This document shows, piece after piece, positions 12,501-25,900 of a stretch of DNA of 64,000 nt (the stretch's first letter is position 1; the number at the start of each line of letters is the position of its first letter). The notes below the pieces were generated by a model. It was not told where the DNA came from. It was given only the letters and a program-made list of their open reading frames with translations, and did no database searches. The stretch lies in the NCBI GenBank assembly GCA_950022655.1, contig OX465582.1, forward strand, positions 89,557,801 to 89,621,800, read 5' to 3'. The stretch comes from Alentia gelatinosa. Taxonomy: Eukaryota; Annelida; Polychaeta; Phyllodocida; Polynoidae. Both the position numbers and the translations under genes were made by a program.

Positions 12501-15500
12501 ACGGCTGTTCTTCCACTCGGGCCCTAGACCCCTACTCCTCATTCTAATGGCGGGTGTTAAGCCGAATGGGCAGTGGGTACCATTTTTGTGTAAGTCTTTG
12601 GTATAACCCGACCGGGGTTTGAACCCACGACCTCCCAATAAAGCTGCCAAAGGCCATGTATTTGATAGACAATCTTTAGTGAACAGAAAATATGGAGAGA
12701 ACTAATCTGGTCATTAACATTAAGAAAGGTGCCTAATATCTTCTTATGAATAACAGTGGAATAAAGGTTTGATATTCTAGTATTTAGTCTGGAAGGGAAT
12801 ATAAATGGTTAATATCTATGTAATAAACTTAATACATAGTTTGAACTTACCAACTGTTGACCCATCAAGATCGAACCTGTTAAAAAGAAACAAAAGGAGA
12901 ATAGGAACCAGAGCAAACATCTTAATATCCATCTTAAATGTATGTTTTCCATTGTATACAGGCCCCACCAGGGCCCGGTCTCTAAAAACTTGGGCCCCAT
13001 TGCTCCACTTTTTGTGGTATCGATAGCTATAATCTGATCGCAATTTTATTTTTACGATTACTTTAACGCTTCGACTGAAAAAGCGTTGCTCCCATAAAAT
13101 TTGGTCGAATCCCTATATTCTCGTGGTATCACTATTTTTTACGATGCGATAGCGATACAACAATTCAGGGGCACATATTGAATGAGCCAGGGGAAAATTA
13201 ATTAGTTCTTTAATTAGATACAGATGGCATCACAGTTAAAACTGATCTGACACCTGGTGGGGTGGTTTGCTATTTCCTATAGGGAGAAAAACAGGCAGGG
13301 CAGGGGTTGGTGGTGTCACCATGGATCGTTATTTGAAATATCAGATAAAGCTGTATTTAACCCACAGAGATACGATCCGCAGTACTGTGAAGGTCAGTGT
13401 AAAAAGTTATGCTAGAAGCAGTATTTTACGCAGTGATGCTCCTATGCAATCACGAAACGATCCGCAAAATTTCAGGAGCAACGTTTAGGCCCTCGAATCG
13501 CTATTCTGCGATCCACAACTCTGTCGTAAACGTGGAGCAACAGGGCCCTGGGAGGTGCTTTTAGACAGTGACATGGTAGTGTATCCGATTGAGAGACAGT
13601 TTTAGTGATTGCCATAGAAATACATTCGATAAGTTTGATCATTGTTGTGCTGAAATGATCATTGTTGATTTGATCACTGATAGAGATCATTTAAAAACAT
13701 TCACTGTAAATATATGTACACATGCCAGTTACCAGCATTGAGTCATGCACAACACCATCTGACGAGAGTTGACTGAACTATAGGCTATTTCAACATGTGG
13801 TGGTGGGTAAAAAATGAAGATAAGAGGTCTGAGGAACAGCGAAAAAATAAAGATTAAGATAAAGAGACCAAATACACAAAAGTATGTTTATTCACCATTT
13901 TATAAAGGTAAGGCCCTGTGGGACCAATTAATTAAAGAAATACAGCATTTGGAAAAAAGTGATGTATTCAAATGTAGTATCAAAAAATGGTTAACTGGTA
14001 TTGATTAATTGAGAAGTATGTATCTAGATGTGACTAGTAGGAAATATTGTATGATTGAAATAAGATGGTTGGAATTTTTCAATATATGATGCCTTGTATA
14101 TAGGGTATATCTGTGTTATGTGGTGGGTTTGTTTGTCTACTTGTATGTCCTGTATGTGTAAACGTCTTATAATGGAAGAACACTGAAACTCGGCGAATTG
14201 TTTGTCGATATGTATGTTTCTTGAATAAAAAAAACAAAACAAAAAAAACACATCAAAAACAGAAATGTGTCTCACATGTACATTACTCAAGAGAAAATTA
14301 TGAAATTTGGGATAAATGCACAATATTTATATAGGGTCCTCTGCCACAAATATATTTTGATTTTGATAGGTTACGTATGAATATCAGGACTGTAGGATAA
14401 TTCTGAGCCTGTCACTGTTTTGAGATCATTTGGACTAAACGCCATGAAGCCTACTTGACTCTCTCTTGGTTGTACTGTCTACCTACTTATTCATCAAATC
14501 ATGAACCATAAGGGAAAAGCTGAAAAAAAGAAGGATTTGAAGTTGATACGTAGTAATATCCGAGTGCATGCGATGATATTGTGTAGAAGCAACTCTGAGG
14601 TTCATACGACCGCTTTTATCTGAGACCAGTCTATATTGTATTTATTATCCACCTTTTCTGGATAAGTGGCATACCGATATCAGTTCATTTCAGTTACGCA
14701 CTATATTTCTATACGCACTATTTTTTCTGTATGCATCCCCGGAGAATACATCATATCTGTATGCTGGGTATGTCCATACACATTCCTTATGTGTTTTCTA
14801 TGGACACTTTGTATTAGGTGGATGATAATATGCAGAAACCAAACAAGAGTCAGTTGTGTTGTTGTTTATCGCACAACGGAAAGATCGCGTATTACTGCGC
14901 GAGGCCGGAGTGCGATGAACAATAGCACGACTAACTCAAGTTTTGTTTGGAATTTATCCTAACCCGCCTGTCTAAATTACTTCTACATTAACAAATGATA
15001 TCATTTGTCAAGTGTATCCCACTAGAGCGATATTTTTCTCTTTTTTTTAACTCCAGACCGAATACAGTGACCCAATGTTAATCCTATGGAGTTTTTTATT
15101 GGGGGTAGGATAAGAGTAGTTACCCGGTCCATGTCATAAGGTGGTCGGGGTTGTACCAGGTGTAACCCATCTTCTCACGGTAAGTCCCCATCTTCTCGAG
15201 AACCAACGTGGCGTTAATGCTCTGTTTGTTCTGGTTATCCGGGTTTTTCCTGCCAGGAAACTTGCTCAGGTCTGTTGGCAGAGAGCTGGGTTTCTGAAGT
15301 TTAAAAAGACATGATTGTGAATGTTTAGAGCTGTGTTCAGGAGAAATACTCTGTGTCTATGAAGATTGATTGGGAATAAATATTTGAAATCCAAGAAGAA
15401 ATGAATAAATAACAAGAGAAGGTTGCACAAATACAACCTAATTCTATAAATGAAAACTAGTTCCACTCAATTTACATTATCTTTTTTTTCTTCAGTAGGA

Positions 15501-18500
15501 GGAACAAGACAATAGAAATCAAAGGGCCAAAGAAATAATAGTACAAATAAAGGAATGTATTTCAAGTAAAAAAAGAAGAGAGAGAGATCGATTAAAATCT
15601 TGATTTTAGCTTCTTTTTTTTTTTTCAGACTTTGTGGTGACAGAGACATATAAAATTGAATATCAAATACCGATTCTGACAGAATTTTCATGGCTGTTTC
15701 TTATGGAAAGTAATGGTCCTTTTACATAAACTTCATCCTTATGCAAAAAGGGGCAGATTTTGAAAATTAAAACCCATGTCATTTTCCTGAGAATTGAATA
15801 TGATGAGCTGCAAATTGAATATGTAGAACACATATCTTGATTAAAAATCGGGGGTCGCTTTTGATTTTGATATAGAGATCGCTATTGTTATGATATTATA
15901 ACAGAATTTGTAGAAATTTCATAAAGTTGCTTTTCACAGAGTAAAACCCACGTCAATTTCTTAAAACTTTCAGAGAATATAGTACTTGTATAGTACTACA
16001 CATTTCAGTTGTAAAAATCATGGGTGACCTTGTTTTTGTGAGAATTGAAGGAAACGATATTTTTCAGTACATTTCCTATAGAATTAAATCAAATGTAAAT
16101 TGGATTAATTTACCTATTAGGATTGGATAAACAAAAGATTATATTTATTCATTTTGAAGTAAATCCCAAGTAACCAGTTTTACCTGATAACTAGCAAATT
16201 CGTCGATTCATATTTTGGCTAACGATTCCTAACTGCTGTCGTGCCCCCTAGCGGGTGCACGGGAAAACAAATTATTACATTATAGTGGTAATCATTTCGT
16301 ATGACACAGGTCTTTGAGCTGATCATCGGCGATCAGAAATCTATGGATTTACACCAGCGAAAAGGTGAGATATCTCATGGCTTTCTTTCAAGGAAAGAAC
16401 TACAGTTAAAAAGTATGTTTTGAGTATGGAAACAAAGAAATCCTAAGGATAGAAGTAGAGAAATACAAAAAAGAATAGCAGGTTTGAGTTTATTACTACA
16501 CGAGAATTTCGCTCTCGGCCCTTCAGTCTCCAAGCCTAAGTTTGGTTCACTCTGTCACTATGTGTGGGGGACACAAGCGGATATTACCGGAATTTACACG
16601 TTTTATATGAGGTAGGTAATCACAGTATTTGATAATCAGCAGGTGGCGCCACTGTAAATTATAGGATAAGCCTTTAAAATCATGAGAAGCACATCACAGT
16701 AGGATAAGCACATGGCTTGTAAGTTCAATATGGTAAGGCAAGGTGGTGACGTCCACTCCCCTCCTGTAGCTGTTATCACACACTTAAAGACAAATGTGGG
16801 TAGGTATCGAAACGCCCCCTGGTTTAACACTGGTGCTGCCATCTGGGACCTGTTTCACTAGATATCATCATATTGAAATTTCAGGAAAATGACATCGGTT
16901 TAAATTTTCAAGCCAAATTGTACGATACCCCTTTAAACGCTCTCATGCCCCTCGACCCTCAAATTTACAAACAGTTCCCTTAAAACTCTACTACACTCTC
17001 TACACATACTTACCCAATTCAAGACTCTAAAAATCGCATATCTAAAGCACAGCAAACCTGCACTTAAAATCATGCGAAGCATATATTGGATGATTGTTTA
17101 CCGTGAAGATGTTGACTTTGACGATCCAGACGTTCACAGTGAGGCCAATGCCAGAAAAGGAGGAGTACACCAGATCCATCTGTGAACAAAGTACCAACAT
17201 TTACATCAGACGAGTATGTCGTAATTCACCACTATTTTATTATCCATCGTATACAAAATCCCCATTGAGAATGTATGGGGACTCGGTAATCCACTACCCA
17301 TTGTTTATTATCCATCGTATACAAAGTCCCCATTGAGAATGTATGGGGACTCGGTAAACCACTACCCATTGTTTGTTATCCATCGTATACAAAGTCCCCA
17401 TTGAGAATGTATGGGGACTCGGTAAACCACTACCCATTGTTTATTATCCATCGTATACAAAGTCCCCATTGAGAATGTATGGGGACTCGGTAAACTATTA
17501 CCCATTGTTTATCATCCATCGTATACAAATTCCCCATTGAGAATCTATGGGGACTTGGTAAACCACTACCCATTGTTTATCATCAATCGTATACAAGTCC
17601 CCATTGGGAATGTATGGGGACTCGGTAAACCACTACCCATTGTTTGTTATCAATCGTATACAAAGTCCCCATTGAGAATGTATGGGGACTCGGTAAACCA
17701 CTACCCATTGTTTATTATCCATCGTATACAAAGTCCCCATTGAGAATGTATGGGGACTCGGTAAACCACTACCCATTGTTTATTATCCATCGTATACAAA
17801 GTCCACATTGAGAATGTATGGGGACATGATAAACCACTACCCATTGTTTATTAGCCATCGTATACAAAGTCCCGTTGAGACTGTATGGAGAGCCGGTAAA
17901 CCATATAAGAAATATAGTAGATCCAGCAGCCAATCACTGCATTCAGAGCAAACCACGACCTTCACCCTGACCTCCTTACAGTCTATAGTTCACCTGAATT
18001 TCTCGGGCCAAAACCACCTTTCTAATGGTGCTAGTGGGCATAGACAATTGTATTTTCTATATATTCAAAAAAATTGTTTATAAAGCATGAAAACACAAAG
18101 AGAGGGACAAAATGTAATGACGCCAATCATGGTGTTATTCTGTTCAAATAAACAAAAAAATTTTTTTTAGATAGGTGGTATTCTGAATAGTCAGCCGTAA
18201 ACCACGAGTGGTTGAGCGGTAATAATACACGAGCATTAGCGAAGTCAACTCGAGTGGTTTACAGAACCGCATGTCAATAAAACCACCGTTTGTTGTATTT
18301 ATCATCCATCGTCCTGATTAAATCAAACCCAAGAATTGACATCATTTTGACAATCTTTTGCTCTCCAACCATAGGCATAGCAAACAAATAGACTATATAT
18401 CTGATTAAAGAGATATACGTTTGTTATAAAGACTTCGTATTAGGTGGGTCATAAATACTTTTATTTCCCACCTAGTACGGAGTCTCCATGCTAAGCTTAT

Positions 18501-19893
18501 GGAGCTTACAGATCGCTACTGAGTACAATACGGACCTCCGGAAGGCTTTTTCAGCCACCTAACGGGCGTCAAGGAATTAATTCATATAAACAAAGCACGG
18601 CGCTAGGGTCGAATTTCGGATATAATTTTATATTTTTTCCTGATAATTACACAAAAGGTGAGTAATAAATACAACATTACCATGATTTCGATCTGTGTGG
18701 CCGTATTCTCCTTGTAGTTGACACTACGCAATACTCCCCGCTGTCGCTCGGAGTTTTACTTCGCGTCAACTACGCGGAGAATGTACGGCCACACAGATAA
18801 AAATCATGGTAATATTGTGTATGTATCACGATTCTCCATGGAATAATGGGTCAGTATGTCAGATAATACAACAATACAGGACTGCCTTTCACATACCCCA
18901 TTAGCTTGATGAGCGAAGAACTCGTGGAGGTTGTACGAACTGTGGCCCTTTATTTTGTTCCACCTGAAGTCAAAGAAAATGATTCAGGTTTACGTATATT
19001 GATAACAATCAGTGATTAATGTGCATGTCTGCCCGTAGAAATATCCTATAGAAGCAGAATTGTGTTACATTGTGTTATGTGAAAAACAGAGTGTATGAAG
19101 TCATAGTCATGGTTGTAACCTATAAAGACTTCAAGTCCCAGGGGCCCGTTTTATAATCTACATGTAGACCCTTTTCTCTATGCCATAGAGATCTAAGGAC
19201 GATGTGGGTCAGCTTTATTCAACACTTATGGACGACCTTTTGGACCGCTAATACTGTCTTAGCCAACAGACTTAAATACTATCAAAGGATGACCTTCGTA
19301 CAAGGTACAGAAAGAGGTCTTCATGTATGATCCTAGATTATTAAACGAGCCCCAGAACCTCAGACGATGTAAATGTTAGAGAATACTTTAGGATCTGCCG
19401 ATCGGTATATGAGATAATGGAGAGTGAAAAGAAGCTTAAACAAGTTCAGGTTTATTAACACTAAAAGAATAAATTGTAAGCATTTATTTAGGTCCTCCAT
19501 AATATTGAGGACAAGCAACGTGGAACAATCTAAATGTGTGAGTTAAAACATTACAAAAATAATGGAGGCAAAGACACAAGGTAATGCAATTGGTGATTTA
19601 ACAGGATTGTTCTTATAAAGATATATGAAATTTGAAATGGCTGATGGAAACTGAAATAAATGCTTGCTACAAAAATTCCAAAAAAAAAAGAAGAGAAAGA
19701 CTTACTCGAGGTACATCTGGTAGTCGCTGACCCAGAAGACCTCGACGTCGAACCGCTCTGAGGCTCGGCGGGAAATGTTCGCCATGTCCATCGGCTCCAC
19801 CGGGGGAGGTACTGAAATAAGAGAAAACGTGATTACTGAGCCCGGAAGATTGGCTGTTCAAGGTCATCGGGACATAATTTAGTGCTTGTATTA

Positions 19894-19933
<40 letters not shown>

Positions 19934-22900
19934 CATCATTATTATTATCATTATTATTGTTATCATTATTATTATCATTATTGTTGTTATTGTTGTTATT
20001 ATTATTATCATTATCATTATTATTATTTCATCATCATTATTATTATTATTTACTTAAATATCATGAACAAACGCCATTTTCTGTACATGCAAAGTACACT
20101 ACGGGCACAGTGCGCCCGAAAGTTCACTACAGGCTCAGTATGCCCGAACATTATTTATACTGCACCCCTAGCAGCGGGTAGCATTTGCCTGTATGGCCAT
20201 ACAAACTATTAGATGACACAGGTTTTTCCTCAATCTATGCAGTAACTTTTAATCCAGGTGGTAACTTTAATACTACGTTTGTTTAACCCATTCACGGCGG
20301 GCTCCTACACAGTCCTGTATATAGGGGTCGGGTATTAGTATCTATATAGTGCTAGGGATCGGGTATCAACAGGCCCATTATGGTAATTTGATGATGTGAT
20401 CACGTGATATAACATGTGATACTCTATATCATTTTCCATTTCCATAAACATTTTAAATATGATGCTATACCTAAACTTTGTAAAAGTTTCATGTATATTG
20501 ATGAATTATTTTCTAATTTATCACATAAAACAATAATTTTGTAAATATTGGAAAATGATGCCTTAAGGCATCACCCCATCTGGACTGGTGATGCCTTAAG
20601 GCATCACCCGATCCTGTGTGGTGATGCCTTAAGGCATCACCCGCAGCTAATGGGTTAAGAGAAGCTGACGAAAGAATGGAATCTAACCTGTGGAGACGTG
20701 TGCTGTGGCGTCAGACACTTTGCGGATCACGTGATCGTGACCATCCAATGAGAGGTCACGTTTGGCTTCTGCTTCTGACGCAGGATCGACTGGTTCTATT
20801 TCAAAAGTCACGTCGTTTATAACAAAACTTCCGCGCTGAAAGAGCAGAGATTTGGAAGTTAGAAAATCCAGGGGCGTACCCAGGATTTTGTTTCGGGGGG
20901 GGGGCACACCTCTGAAGATTGACAAGGGTCCCGCTAAGAAGACCCTCCTCTGGGTCACTGGGACAAATTAAGCCTCAGACGCACTTGGATTTTATAGATT
21001 AGACTGTATTCAGGATTCTGTTTCAGGGGGAACGTCACCAGGGATCCAGCTCCTCCTGGGGGTCCAGGGGGCAAAGCCGCCAGAGGAACTTGGATTTCAT
21101 GTATTATACAGCCTGTACCCAGGATTTTTTTTCCTAGGGACAGGGGTTACACATCTTAGGCTATCTAGAATTATTACCAGGAGTCTGGTTGCAAACCCCC
21201 CTCTGGCTGTCCAGGGGGCAAAGCCCCTGAAAATATTTGGATTCTATAGATTATAAAAGCCATCCCCAGGTTTTCTTTGATGAGGGGCACACACATCTTA
21301 GGTTATCTGTGAATCTTGTCAGGGTCTGGCAGAAAAGCCCTTTATGGGGTGTCCAGGGGGCAAAGCCCTTGAAAGAACCTGGATTATATGCAATCTGTAT
21401 CCAGCCTTTTATTTCAGGGATGAGGATTACCCTTCTTAGAGTATCTGGATATATTGCCAGGGTTCTAGCAGCAAACCCATCCTGGGAGTCCAGGGGGTAA
21501 ATCGCATAGAAGACATTCTATCTTAAAAATTCTGCAAACTCTCCCCAAGATTTTGTTTCAAGGAGGGGGTTACATATGTGCAGCCATCTGGGAATATTGT
21601 CAGAGGTCTAGCAGCATGGCCCCACATGGTGGTCCAGGGGGTAAATCCCCAGGATCACATGGCAATATTGCCAGAGGTTTAGGAAAGCCCCTAATGGGCT
21701 TCATAGATTACACAAGCTGTCCCCAGGTTTTTTTCTCAGGGAGAGGAGATACATACCTGAGACCAGGTACCAAGGGTACATCATTAAAGTCCTTATGGGG
21801 GTCAGGGGGGTGAAACACCCTGGCTATACTTTGATTTTACACTTATACTTATACCTAGGGTTATGTCTTGGGGAGATTTATACACCTGAGACTACCTGAG
21901 GAGATTGTTAGGGATCAGCCACACATTTCATCTTCTAGTCCAGGGGGCAAACCCCGGAAACACTTGGATTTTATACATTATACAAGTTGTCCAAGGATTT
22001 TGGTTTATGGAGGGGGTTACATACCTGAGACTACCTAGGAATATCAGTGGGGGTCCAGTGGCAAAGTCCCCCCTGGGGGTCCTGGGGACAAATCCCTTAG
22101 AAGGACTTGGCTTTTATACATTATACAATTTGTATCCACAATTATTTTCAGTGAATGGGGTGGTCACAGACCTAAGATTACTTGGGAAGATTAGAAGTGG
22201 TCCATGAGGTAAATCACCCCTAATAGCTTGGCATTTAGATTAATTTTAGGTGGCATACTTGCCTTGTTAAATGACAATGAAACAAGGGCATATAGGCATG
22301 TGCTTATTCGGGGCAGGGGGAGGGGGCACAATATCTACTGTCTTAACCATATTCCCCTCAAGCAGCATTCACCAGGGGCATACCCAGGATTTTGTTTCAG
22401 GGAGGGGGGAACACCTTGGACTACCTTGGATGATTGGCTTGGGCTCCAGGGGGCAAAGCCCCCAGCAGCATTTAGAATGTGTTGATTATACAAGCTGTAT
22501 ATAGGATTTTGTTGAGGGACGGGATCATATGCCTGACACTATCCAGGGGTCAAGAAGCAATGCCCCAGTTGGGAGGGGGGTCCAGGGAGCAAAGCTCCCA
22601 GAAGAATTTGGATTTTTATCCCCAGCAGCAAAGCCTCTGCTGGGGATCCAGGAGGCAAAGCCTCAAGATTCACTTACATTTCAGATTTCATACAAGCTGT
22701 ATCCAGGATTTTTATTGAGGGAGGGGGATCGTTACACAACTTAGACTTCCTGGAATGTTGCCACAAGAGTAATAGCATAGCCCCTCTGGGAGGTCCAGTG
22801 GGCAAAACTCCTGGAAGCACTTTGGTTTCAGATATATTATTCATACCATCTATATCCATGACTTTGTTTCAGGAAAGGGTTACACACCTGAGACTACCTG

Positions 22901-25900
22901 GGGGGATTGTGAGAAGCCATGGGTCAAATTGCCTCCTTTGGGATCAAGGGGCCAAAACCCCTGAAGTGTTTGGCAGGGGCTCCAGCAACAAAGCTCCTCC
23001 TGGGAGTTTAGGGGGTGAAGTCCCTGGAAGCAGTTGGATTTCTAAATTGCCAGGGGTCCTGTGGGATAACCCCTCCTTGGGTGCACTGATGATGCACCAG
23101 GATTTTTTAGTGAGAGGGGTCACACACCTGAGATTATTTGGGAATATATTGAGTGGTCAAAAAGCAAAGCCGATCCCAGGGGTCCAGGGAGCAAAGCCCC
23201 TGGAAGTATTCACATGTTAGTGACTCTATTTAGGGGAGAAGTTTTTACACACCTGAGACTACATGTGAAGATTGCCAGGGGTCCAGTTGCAAAAGCTCAT
23301 CTGGGAGGTCCAGGGGTCAGAACCCCTGGAAGCACTTGGGTTTCATAATTCAGAAATTACAATGGGCCAGGGGCAAAGTGCTTCTTTAGGGATCCAGGTG
23401 GGGAGGGGGTGAAGCCCCTGGGTGCACTTGTATGTCAAAGGATTATACAAGCTTTATCCAGAATTTAATTCCAAGGGTGGTGGGCACACAACTGAGGCTA
23501 TTTCTGAACATTAAAAGGAAAGCTTATCCTCAAGGTCAAGGGGGCGAAGCCCCTTGGAGCACTTGCATTTTACTGTGCCTAGGATTTTGTTTTTAGGAAG
23601 GGGTTTTACAGACCCTGACTGCATGGGAAGATTTCCAGGTGTCTGGTGGCAAAATCCATCTGGGGGTCCAGGGGGCAAAGCCTGCAGAAGAACCTGGCTT
23701 CTATACTTTATACAAGATGATTCTTGGATTTTGTTTCAAGGACCAGGATGGTTACCGATGGTTAAGGCTATCTATGAAGATTGCAAGGGCCCTTAAAGTG
23801 CCTCATTGGAAGTCCAGGGGCCCCCTGACGAGCTCTCTCTCTTTTTGGGGACATATTTGCTTTGTTGAATGACGTACATATGGTAACAAGGGCATGTAGA
23901 GGGATTTTTTTTAGAGGGTGGGGGGCACACCTTGGACTTGCATCCTTCAAGTGTGTAGTCCCAAGCCGGAGGGCACAAAAAATTGAATTAGAAAAGGAAA
24001 AAAATATACCCCCAACCCCACCCCTAGATAGATTTCGATGTCTTATGTATGTGTAAATAGCCCATTCTTGTATAATGCTGTAACTTTTTAACTATGATAG
24101 ATAGAACAAAAATTCAAAAAACAGTGTTTATAGAATTTTCTGTTGGAACAGACCATCATTTGAGAAATTTCGGGGGGGGGGGCACGTGCCCCCTGTGCCT
24201 CCCCCCTGGGTACGCCCCTGTTAAATCTGTTATAAAAGTGTGAAGCACTTCTCACTTTATGCACACATGCTTGTAGAATAATATGTAGACAAATACTGAT
24301 CAGAAAAATAAATGAGAGTCCCTGCTGCTGTACATAATACAATGTTTGACGCTGTACTGAAGAATAAGACGTCTGGAATGCATACAGCTAAGTCTACGAG
24401 CTGGTGAGAAAAATAATCGTACTTCCGATGCTCAATGTTTACCAGAGAGGGGGTGTCCACCTACTGCGATTTGCTCCCGACGCGCTACGACGCTCTACTA
24501 TGAAAAGAAAACCCTCAATCATAAGGCGCCTACGAAATTCAAACGCGTCGTAGTCCGTCGTAGTAGGTGGGAGGCATGTATTAAATATTGTCCTTCTTTG
24601 TGCTCAGACCCATACCCTATATAAAAGATATATCTCTGCCGGATCTGATTGGAGTTTCAGCCCCACATACTGACAAACCTAACCAAACCTATGTGTGAAG
24701 AGTGAGAATCTCGTGTACCGAAAAATCGAATTTACTGTTCTTATTTGTAGGTCTATACTGAGAGGTACTGATACCCATATGTTTCATTTCTAGTCACTAG
24801 CGACTTTGTCCCGTCGTATTTGATGGGGTGAGGCTTTAGTGGCGCCCCCTACTATTAATACCTGAAACCAGAGTAACTCTCAATGGGTTATTATTTGGCA
24901 AGACACAGGTACATTTATATAAGCTGACTAGCGACTTCGTCGTTGCCCTGTGCGCTTCTCGGTGTGTGTTACATAAAGATAATAACTGCTAGCGTTGTGG
25001 TCACTTTTCTCAAATCACGACGAAGTCGCTAGTATAATTCAAATACTTAGACTGATGGCTGGAGTGGTTGTGGGTGGGGGGAGGGGTATCAGCGGAGTTT
25101 TGAAAGGGCTACTAGTGAAAGATGAGATCTCATTGGTTTCTCACAAGGAAAATAGATCAGAAAACTACAATACTAAACTTTGATTTTGGCATGGTGTGAA
25201 ATGAATCATAAGAGAAGAAATTTGTCTGAGTATAGAAATACAAAAAAGAAGAACAGGTTCTAGTTTTTCACTGCACGAGAATCTCACTCTCGTGGGTTCT
25301 CAGTCTCCAAACATAGGTCGTGTTCACTCTGTCTCTATGTGCGGGAGCAACTTCAAGCGGATTCTACCAGAATCATAGTTTTTTTAGATATAGTAGGTAA
25401 TAATCAGCGATCAGAACCACGACCAGTGGTAACCAGCGAAAGTTAAGATCACATTGCTTTCTCATGAGAAAAGTAGATCAGAAAACTACAATACTAAACT
25501 TTGATTTCATCATGGCTCGAAATGAATCATGAGAGAAAACGTATATCTGTGTATAGAAATACAAAAAAAGAGTAGCTGCTTACAGTTTGAACTGCACGAG
25601 AATCTCACTCTCATGGCCCTTCAATCTCCAGGCCCAGGTCGGGTTCACTATGTCTCTATGTACGGGAGCAACTTCAAGCGGATATTACAAAATTCTAACG
25701 TTTTATATGTGGTAGGTAATAACAAAGTGTGTCACATACAGGAAGTAGAGGAAGTGACTCACGAGCATGCGCACAGGGCTGTCCACCTGGCGGACGACTT
25801 TGGCGGTAATGGCGGCGTGGCGACTACGGTCCTGGTAAAATGCCACATCCTGTTTCAAAAGAAAATACAGATAATTATATGTTGTACACAGCAGGGCCGT

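Noticed and set aside
17225..17905. Regular array that could be mistaken for a CRISPR locus
   Set aside because: Units are whole 68-bp tandem copies without unique spacers, and the DNA is eukaryotic.
22798..23220. Overlapping ORFs of 60-140 codons across 21.2-24.0 kb
   Set aside because: They follow the roughly 140-bp repeat and change frame between units; no conserved protein.
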